Source of the DNA: Posidoniimonas corsicana
GTDB lineage: Bacteria > Planctomycetota > Planctomycetia > Pirellulales > Lacipirellulaceae
NCBI RefSeq assembly: GCF_007859765.1
Contig: NZ_SIHJ01000004.1
Location: 402,392-466,391, forward strand
Length of the DNA stretch: 64,000 nucleotides
Direction: 5' to 3'
In this document: piece by piece, positions 18,325 to 25,179 of the stretch
How the letters are laid out: each line of letters opens with the position of its first letter
Numbering within the stretch: position 1 is the first letter of the stretch
Notes under the pieces: generated by a model
Told to the model about the DNA's origin: nothing
Databases searched by the model: none
The model's input: the letters and a program-made list of their open reading frames with translations, nothing else
Position numbers and translations under genes: made by a program

Positions 18325-20583
18325 ATGACACGCACCCTGCCGATGCGACGCTTGTTGATTGCTACGCTTGCCGCCTGCTCCGTGTTCGGGGCTGGGGCGC
18401 CTTCGCACGGCCAGACGCTGGGCGACCTGGTGGACGTCGCGGACGAATTCCAGGCGCCGTACGCGACGCACTTTGTCGCGGAGGATCTTGTCGCCTACGA
18501 CGCCGACTCCGGGCAGGGGGCGATCCGCTGGCGCCGCCACGAGCGGCGTCCGAGCCTTTCGTTCAACAAGATCGACACCCCCTTGGCGAGGGCCGAGGCG
18601 ACCGAGTTCCCGGGCTCCGAGTACGACCGCGACCCCGTGCTCCCGTTCGAGCTCACGCTGGTAAGCGACCGCACGATCCGCCTGCGGCTCAACGCCCGCG
18701 ACCTGCCGATCGAGCCCAGCGAGTCGCCCATGCTGACGGCGCCGCCGCAGCCCGGCGGCGAGTGGAAGGCGGAGCGGACCGACGGCGGGGTCGTCTACAA
18801 AAGCCCGCACGCGGTGATCAAGGTATCCTTCAAGCCCTGGCGGGTGACGCTCTGCGACGCCTCCGGGAACGAGCTCACGTCGACCCGGCGGCTGGGCGAG
18901 CCGGCGTCGTTCTCGGCGCCGCCCGGCTTCTCCTTCGCCCGCAGCGGCCGCGACATGAGCCGCTCGTTCGCGGCGGCCACGGCGCTCGCCCACGACGAGC
19001 GGATCTTCGGCTGCGGCGAGTCGTTCACCCGCTTCGACAAGCGGGGCCAGCGGGTGATCGCCATGACCTGCGACGCCATGGGCGCCCAGTCCCCGCGGAT
19101 GTACAAGCCGATCCCGTTCTACCTGAGCAGCCGCGGCTACGGCGTGTTCGTGCACACCAGCACGCCGACCACGTTCGACTTCGGCCGCGACTTCGACGCC
19201 ACCAACGTGTCGTACGTGGGCGACGAGCAGCTCGACCTGTTCCTGTTCGTCGGGGACCCGGCGCAGGTGGTCGAGGAGTACACGGCGCTCACCGGCCGCA
19301 GCCCGCAGCCGCCGCTCTGGTCGTTCGGCCTGTGGATGAGCCGCATCACGTACAAGAGCGAGGACGAGGTGCGCGACGTGACTCGGAAGCTGCGCGAGCA
19401 CCGCATCCCGTGCGACGTGGTGCACCTCGACACCGGCTGGTTCGAGACCGACTGGCAGTGCGACTACCAATTCTCTGCGAGCCGCTTCGACGACCCCCGC
19501 CAGATGATCGCCGACCTTCGCGACGACGGTTTCCGCGTCTGCCTGTGGCAGCTGCCGTACTTCACTTCCAAGAACCGCCTGTACGACGAGGCCCGTCGGG
19601 CGGGGCTGTTCGTCAAGAACCGCAGCGGCCGCGTTCCCGCCGAGGACGGCGTGCTCGACTTCACCAACCCGGACGCGGTGGCGTGGTACACGGAGAAGCT
19701 GCGTGGCCTGCTCGAGCTCGGCGTCGGGGCGATCAAGGTTGACTTCGGCGAGGATGCGCCGCTCGACGGGCTGTACGCATCGGGCCGCACCGGCTGGCAC
19801 GAGCGGAACCTCTACCCGCTGCGCTACAACCGCGTCGTGTCGGATCTGACCGCCGAGGCGAACGGCGAACGCATCATCTGGGCCCGCAGCGCGTGGGCCG
19901 GCAGCCAGCGGTACCCGCTGCACTGGGGCGGCGACGCCGAGAACACCTACTCGGCGATGGCGGCCTCGCTCCGGGCGGGGCTGTCGCTCGGGCTCTGCGG
20001 GTTCACCTACTGGAGCCACGACGCCGGGGGGTTCGTCGAGCGGGCGCCGCGCGAGCTCTACGCGCGGTGGCTGGCGATGGCGGCGCTTGGTTCGCACACG
20101 CGGTGCCACGGGGCGCCGCCCCGCGAGCCGTGGGAGTACGACCCGGAGTTTGTCGACCTGTTCCGCGAGACGATCGAGATGCGGTACCGCCTGATCCCGT
20201 ACCTGGTCGCCCAGTCCAAGGCGGCGGGGGAGGCGGGCGCGCCGCTGATCCGGCCGCTGTTGTTCGCCTACCCCGAAGACCCCACAAGCTGGACTATCGA
20301 CGACCAGTACATGCTGGGCGAAGACCTGCTCGTGGCCCCGCTCTTTGACGACGGGCGGCGCCGCTCCGTGTACCTCCCGCCGGGCCAGTGGGTCGATTAC
20401 CAAACCGGCAAGCCTTACGATGGGTCCGCGTGGCATACCATCACCGCGGGACGCGTCCCCATCGTGGTGCTCGTTCGGCGGGGGGCCAAGCTCCCGCTGG
20501 CGCCGGTGGCCCAGCACACCGGCGAGATCGACTGGGACGCCGTCGAGACCACCGTCTTTGAGCCTGGCGTGGGGGAACAATGA
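18325..20583 (+). CDS. Secreted GH31 alpha-glycosidase
   Basis: A 752-aa glycoside hydrolase family 31 enzyme with a signal peptide (MRRLLIATLAACSVFGAG after a short MTRTLP lead; an ATG at 18343 is an alternative start). The catalytic nucleophile motif GAIKVDFGED places D473 as nucleophile, and the motif RSAWAGSQRYPLHWGGD places D537 as acid/base. The WSFGLWMSRITY segment and the VDYQTGKPYDG C-domain are typical of alpha-xylosidases and alpha-glucosidases. It probably removes terminal alpha-linked glucose or xylose in the periplasm. The stop TGA overlaps the ATG of the GH2 gene. Whether the true substrate is glucose or xylose cannot be decided from the motifs. Confidence 0.93.
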   Translation: MTRTLPMRRLLIATLAACSVFGAGAPSHGQTLGDLVDVADEFQAPYATHFVAEDLVAYDADSGQGAIRWRRHERRPSLSFNKIDTPLARAEATEFPGSEYDRDPVLPFELTLVSDRTIRLRLNARDLPIEPSESPMLTAPPQPGGEWKAERTDGGVVYKSPHAVIKVSFKPWRVTLCDASGNELTSTRRLGEPASFSAPPGFSFARSGRDMSRSFAAATALAHDERIFGCGESFTRFDKRGQRVIAMTCDAMGAQSPRMYKPIPFYLSSRGYGVFVHTSTPTTFDFGRDFDATNVSYVGDEQLDLFLFVGDPAQVVEEYTALTGRSPQPPLWSFGLWMSRITYKSEDEVRDVTRKLREHRIPCDVVHLDTGWFETDWQCDYQFSASRFDDPRQMIADLRDDGFRVCLWQLPYFTSKNRLYDEARRAGLFVKNRSGRVPAEDGVLDFTNPDAVAWYTEKLRGLLELGVGAIKVDFGEDAPLDGLYASGRTGWHERNLYPLRYNRVVSDLTAEANGERIIWARSAWAGSQRYPLHWGGDAENTYSAMAASLRAGLSLGLCGFTYWSHDAGGFVERAPRELYARWLAMAALGSHTRCHGAPPREPWEYDPEFVDLFRETIEMRYRLIPYLVAQSKAAGEAGAPLIRPLLFAYPEDPTSWTIDDQYMLGEDLLVAPLFDDGRRRSVYLPPGQWVDYQTGKPYDGSAWHTITAGRVPIVVLVRRGAKLPLAPVAQHTGEIDWDAVETTVFEPGVGEQ

Positions 20584-23420
20584 GGACGCACTCCGCTCTG
20601 GCCGTCGGCCTGCTCGTCCTGTTCTCTGCGGCTCAGGCCGAGGCCCGCGAACAAGACTTCAACCGTGGCTGGAAGTTCCACCGGGGCGACCCGGCCGACG
20701 CCCAGCAGGTCGTCTTCGACGATTTCGCGTGGCAGGACGTCCGCACCCCGCACGACTGGGCGATCGCCGGCCCGTTCGACCCCAACGGGGACGGCGGCAC
20801 CGGCAAGCTGCCGTGGCGTGGGGTGGGCTGGTACCGCAAGTGGCTGATGCTCGACCGGCGCGAGGAGGGCTCGCAGGTCTACCTCGACTTCGACGGCGTG
20901 ATGGCGTCCCCGCGGGTGTACGTCAACGGGGAGCTGGCGGGCGAGTGGGACTACGGCTACACCCCGTTCCGCGTCGACATCACCCGCCACGTCCGGTTCG
21001 GCCGTGCCAACGTGGTGGCGGTCCGCGTCGACACCACCAGGCTGTACTCCCGCTGGTACCCGGGCGCGGGGATCTACCGCCAGGTGGAGCTGGTGGTCAG
21101 CCCCCCGTTGCACCTCAGCCACCACGGCACGCAGATCACCACCCCGACAATCTCCGACGATGAGGCGGTCGTCGTGGTGGCCAGCGAGCTGGAGAACCAT
21201 CAGGCGAAGAACCGCGACGCCGAGGTGGTGGTGCGTCTGGTCGGGCCCGACGGCGCTGTGGCGTCTGAATCGGCCGAGTCGGTCGAGGTCGTCGCGCACG
21301 ATAAGGCGGTCGTCGAGCACCGGTTCCGCCTCGCCGACCCGCGCCGCTGGGACGTCGACGACCCGGCCCTGTACACCGCGCAGACCGAGCTCCGCGTCGC
21401 GGGCCACACGGTCGAGCGGCGGGAGACCCGGTTCGGCGTCCGGGAGTTTGCGTTTACGCCCGACGACGGCTTCTGGCTGAACGGCCGCCGCGTTCAGATC
21501 CGGGGCGTGAACCTGCACCACGACCTGGGGCCGCTCGGGGCCGCGTTCAACCGCCGCGCCGCCGAACGCCAGCTCGACATCATGCAGGAGATGGGCGTCA
21601 ACGCGCTCCGCACCGCCCACAACCCGCCGGCGCAGGAGGTGCTCGACCTGTGCGACGAGCGGGGGATCGTGGTGTGGGACGAGCTGTTCGACAAGTGGGA
21701 CGGCACCGCCGGGCGTGTCGACGGCGAGCCCGGGTTTGATGGCTTCATGCAGCGTCACGCCGCCAGCCTGGTCCGCCGCGACCGCAACCACCCGTCGGTG
21801 GTCGTCTGGTCGGTGGGCAACGAGATCGGCAATCAGCCGTACGACGCCGAGGGAAAATCCCGCGAGCGGCTGCGGACCGCCCGCGACGCGTTCCGCGTGC
21901 ACGACACGTCGCGGCCCGTGGCGCTCGGCTGCTTCATCCCCCAGACCGCCGACTCGGACATCCTCGCCGACCTCGACCTGACCGGCTGGAACTACCAGCG
22001 GCGCTACGCCCGGTTCCGCGACCGGTTCCCGCAGACGCCCATCCTGTACAGCGAGACCGCCTCGGCGCTGAGCACCCGCGGGTGGTACGAGCTCCCGCTA
22101 CCCAACTCCAAGTGCGACTACCCGAGCGTCCCTCAGGTGAACGCCTACGAGTTCTCGTCGGCCCCGTGGTCCGACCTGGCGGAGGTGGAGTTCGAGCGGC
22201 TCCGCAAGGACAGCTACCTGGCGGGCGAGTTCGTGTGGACCGGGTTCGACTACTTGGGCGAGCCGACCCCGTTCCCGTCCCAGGCCCGCAGCTCCTACTT
22301 CGGCATCGTCGACCTGGTTGGACTGCCGAAGGACCGCTACTACCTCTACCGGAGTCACTGGCGGCCGGATGTCCCCACGGTGCACCTCGCGCCGCACTGG
22401 AACTGGTCGGGGCTGGAGGGCGTCGGCGTGCCGGTGACGGTCTACACCAACGGCGACTCGGCGGAGCTGTTCCTCAACGGCCGCTCGCTAGGCGTCCGCA
22501 ACAAGGGCGAACGGCCCGCGGCGCTCGAGGACCTGGCCGCGTCGGCCTCGGCCACCGCCAGCACCCACGCCGACGGCCGGCCGGCCGGCGATGCGCTCGC
22601 GGCGGGGCAGGGCAGGGGGTGGCGACCCGAGCCGGACGACCCGTCGCCCGTGTTCGAGGTGGACCTGCGGGAGCCGCGCCCGCTGCGCACGATCGTGCTC
22701 GAGTTCCCCAAGGAGTCGAAGCTGTACGGCCTGCGGGTCGAGGCGAGCGACGACGGCGAGGCGTGGGAGACCCTCTTCGCTAAGCGGGCGTCGCTCGAGC
22801 CGCGTTGGGGCGGGGTGAACGAGCTGATCGTCCGCACCGACGCCACGGCTCAGCGCTTGCGTGTGGTGTTCGGGCCGTGCCTGGAAGGCGCCAGCCCGTC
22901 GCTCGACCGGTTCGCGGCGTACGCGGATGACTTCGAGTCCGAGTACTACCTGCCGACCTACGACTACCGGCTGCGCTGGAATGAGGTGCCCTACGAGCCT
23001 GGCGAGCTGCGCGCCGTTGCGTACAAGGACGGTCAAGAAATCGGTTCGACCTCGGTCCGCACCGCCGGCCCGCCCGCGAGGCTCGCGCTCACGCCGGACC
23101 GGGCGGAGATCGTGTCCGACGGCGAGGACGTGTCGTTCATCACGGTGTCCGCGGTCGACGCGGACGGGAACGTCTGCCCCCTGGCCGACAACGCCCTTGC
23201 GTTGAGTCTGGTTGGCCCCGGTAGGATCGCCGGCGCCGACGCCGGCGACCCGTTGTCGGTTGACCCGCTGCAGGACAACCGGGTGAGCCTGTTCCATGGC
23301 CAGGCGGTGATCGTCGTGCGGGCGGACGAGGGGCTGGGGGGCAACCTGTCGCTGCGGGTCAGCACGCCCGGCCTGCCGGAGGCGTCGGTCTTGTTGTCCG
23401 CGGGACGCCCCGCGGAGTAG
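20580..23420 (+). CDS. Secreted GH2 beta-galactosidase-type enzyme
   Basis: A 946-aa glycoside hydrolase family 2 enzyme with signal peptide (MRTHSALAVGLLVLFSAAQA). The domain order is the sugar-binding jelly roll (FNRGWKFHRGD, WYRKWLML), immunoglobulin-like domain, TIM barrel with acid/base E415 in VWSVGNEIGNQP and nucleophile E492 in ILYSETAS, then a C-terminal Ig domain interrupted by a discoidin or F5/8-type segment (about 640-770, LRTIVLEFPKESKLYGLRVEASDDG), and a last beta-sandwich. The probable activity is exo-beta-galactosidase on plant or algal polysaccharide side chains. Coupling to GH31 by an ATGA overlap implies both act on the same glycan. Confidence 0.93.
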   Translation: MRTHSALAVGLLVLFSAAQAEAREQDFNRGWKFHRGDPADAQQVVFDDFAWQDVRTPHDWAIAGPFDPNGDGGTGKLPWRGVGWYRKWLMLDRREEGSQVYLDFDGVMASPRVYVNGELAGEWDYGYTPFRVDITRHVRFGRANVVAVRVDTTRLYSRWYPGAGIYRQVELVVSPPLHLSHHGTQITTPTISDDEAVVVVASELENHQAKNRDAEVVVRLVGPDGAVASESAESVEVVAHDKAVVEHRFRLADPRRWDVDDPALYTAQTELRVAGHTVERRETRFGVREFAFTPDDGFWLNGRRVQIRGVNLHHDLGPLGAAFNRRAAERQLDIMQEMGVNALRTAHNPPAQEVLDLCDERGIVVWDELFDKWDGTAGRVDGEPGFDGFMQRHAASLVRRDRNHPSVVVWSVGNEIGNQPYDAEGKSRERLRTARDAFRVHDTSRPVALGCFIPQTADSDILADLDLTGWNYQRRYARFRDRFPQTPILYSETASALSTRGWYELPLPNSKCDYPSVPQVNAYEFSSAPWSDLAEVEFERLRKDSYLAGEFVWTGFDYLGEPTPFPSQARSSYFGIVDLVGLPKDRYYLYRSHWRPDVPTVHLAPHWNWSGLEGVGVPVTVYTNGDSAELFLNGRSLGVRNKGERPAALEDLAASASATASTHADGRPAGDALAAGQGRGWRPEPDDPSPVFEVDLREPRPLRTIVLEFPKESKLYGLRVEASDDGEAWETLFAKRASLEPRWGGVNELIVRTDATAQRLRVVFGPCLEGASPSLDRFAAYADDFESEYYLPTYDYRLRWNEVPYEPGELRAVAYKDGQEIGSTSVRTAGPPARLALTPDRAEIVSDGEDVSFITVSAVDADGNVCPLADNALALSLVGPGRIAGADAGDPLSVDPLQDNRVSLFHGQAVIVVRADEGLGGNLSLRVSTPGLPEASVLLSAGRPAE

Positions 23421-23871
23421 CTCGGCGGTGAACGCCGTAGCGATCTCCGTGCAAGCTCTTGCACGGCGCCCACGGTGGAGGACCACCGTGCGGCTGAGGG
23501 ACGGCGTCGCATGCAGGGGCGTGGATTCTTGTAGAAACCGGCCACCCGCAGTGCTCTAATGACGGTGTGCTACCGCACACGCAGCGAGGGCCGCCATCGT
23601 CTCCGCTGGCGACTGTGGTCGCTGCTGCGCGGTCGGGGAGAACGCCCTTGGGCCGGTAGGCTTCTGTACGTTCTGTCCACTGCGAAACGGAAATCGGACA
23701 AAACCCCTGCCCACGATCGCATCTCACCTGAGGAGACGCTGCTATACAAGCTTAAAACGCCGTCCGAGGGGAAATTACGCCCGGAGTTTTGTCCCCTCCG
23801 CGCGTGTTTTTGGACAAAACGAATCGGACAAGACTGGGCCGGACGCGTAAGCGGGCGATCGGGGTGACGCG
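23421..23871. other. Convergent intergenic region with hairpins and TTTTGTCC-type repeats
   Basis: No gene is supported here. Just after the GH2 stop, 23432-23507 can fold as a three-way junction: an outer 7-bp stem ACGCCGT/ACGGCGT (23432-23438 with 23501-23507) encloses CCGTGCAAG/CTTGCACGG (23447-23455 with 23458-23466) and CACGGTGG/CCACCGTG (23471-23478 with 23483-23490). It could end transcription or be a REP-like element, but no T-run follows. Further right, 23529-23565 resembles 63523-63560, and GGACAAAA or TTTTGTCC words recur near 23696, 23790 and 23812. Confidence 0.55.
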
Positions 23872-25131
23872 TCAGCTGCTGCTCTTCTGCCGCTTGCGGC
23901 GGATCAGCTCCTCGAGGAAGCCGCGGATGGCGTCGCCGAACTGGCCGGCGGTCTCGTACCGGTCTTCGGGCTTTTCGGCGAGGGCCCTCATCAGGATCCG
24001 CTCGATGTCGGCGTTGAAGTTGGGGCGGATCTCGCTGGGGCGGCGGGCCCGGCCCTCGGCGATCTCGCGGATGGTCTCCCAGCGGTTGTGCTGGTTCACC
24101 TTGTGAGGGTGTTTCCTGACGAGCATCACGTACAGGATGATGCCGAGCGCGTAGATGTCGGCGCGGCCGTCGAGGTGGTCGGTGTCGCCGCGGGCCTGCT
24201 CGGGCGACATGAACAGCGGCGTGCCGATGACGCTCCCCTCCATCGAGTGCACGGCCGAGTTGTGCTCGGCCGCTTCGAACATGAACCGCGCGAGGCCGAA
24301 GTCGACGATCTTGGGCTCGCCGGTCCCGGTCATCATGATGTTGGACGGCTTGAGGTCGCGGTGCACCACGCCCTTGCTGTGCGCGTGGTCCAGCCCGTCG
24401 CACACCTTGGAGATCAGGTGCAGCAGCACGGCCGGCTTGGGTGACTTGTCCTGGACGTGCTGCTCCAGCGTGCCGCCGGTCAGCAGCTCCACCGCGTAGT
24501 AGCCGAGGTTCTTGTCGATCTGGCTGTCGTAGATCCGGGCGATGTTCGGGTGGTCGAGCTTCTCCATGAGCTCGATCTCCTGCGCGAAGCGGCCGAACAC
24601 GTCGTCGGTGGCGAGGTCGACGCGGATGATCTTCAGCGCGATCGGCTCGCCGGTCGACTGCCGGATGGCCCTCCACACCGAAGCGAACACCCCTTTGCCG
24701 AGCAGCTTCTGAACCTCGTAGCCGTCGATGCGGGGCACGGCCCACTCCTTGGGCGGCACGAGCTTGACGATCCGCTCGGCGGCGGTCAGCTTGCTCCGCA
24801 GCACCTTGGGGTCGATCGGCTTGGTGAGGTAGTCGTCGGCGCCGGCGTTCAGGCCGGCCACCATGTCCTCCTGGGCGTCGCGGCTGGTGAGCATCACCAC
24901 GTAGGTGAACGGGTGGTCGGGGTTGCGTTTGACGTGGCGGCAGACGTCGATGCCGTCCATGCCGGGCATCTGCCAGTCGAGGATCGCGAGCCGCGGGGCG
25001 CCTTCGCGCTGGAGCAGCTTGAGCGCCCGCTTCCCGTCCTCGACAGCGACCGGCTCGTAGCCCCAGTTCTCGACGTTGCGCGACAGGACGGCGCGGTACA
25101 TCGCGTTGTCTTCGGCGATGAGGACTTTCAT
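23872..25131 (-). CDS. Response regulator receiver fused to Ser/Thr protein kinase
   Basis: A 419-aa fusion. Residues 1-120 are a CheY-like receiver with acidic residues ED (7-8), phosphoacceptor D52 (LDWQMPG), T82-region and K104 (YLTKP). Residues about 137-405 are a Hanks-type kinase: glycine loop GKGVFASV, catalytic Lys K167, HRDLKPSN (257-264), DFG (277-279), and the APE-like segment SPEQARG. All catalytic residues are intact, so it is predicted to be an active cytosolic kinase whose activity is tuned by phosphorylation of the receiver. It lies 48 bp downstream of a hybrid histidine kinase and is probably its output. Confidence 0.93.
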   Translation of the reverse strand: MKVLIAEDNAMYRAVLSRNVENWGYEPVAVEDGKRALKLLQREGAPRLAILDWQMPGMDGIDVCRHVKRNPDHPFTYVVMLTSRDAQEDMVAGLNAGADDYLTKPIDPKVLRSKLTAAERIVKLVPPKEWAVPRIDGYEVQKLLGKGVFASVWRAIRQSTGEPIALKIIRVDLATDDVFGRFAQEIELMEKLDHPNIARIYDSQIDKNLGYYAVELLTGGTLEQHVQDKSPKPAVLLHLISKVCDGLDHAHSKGVVHRDLKPSNIMMTGTGEPKIVDFGLARFMFEAAEHNSAVHSMEGSVIGTPLFMSPEQARGDTDHLDGRADIYALGIILYVMLVRKHPHKVNQHNRWETIREIAEGRARRPSEIRPNFNADIERILMRALAEKPEDRYETAGQFGDAIRGFLEELIRRKRQKSSS

Positions 25132-25179
25132 GTCGGCGTTCCTTCAGCGGCCGGCGGGCGGCCGGCGTGGTTCCCGGTC

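Noticed and set aside
359..23486. Long reading frames on the opposite strand of high-GC genes (such as 1456-2523 and 17911-20580)
   Set aside because: They mirror genes with clear domains and have low-complexity Arg/Ala/Gly composition, a typical high-GC artefact.
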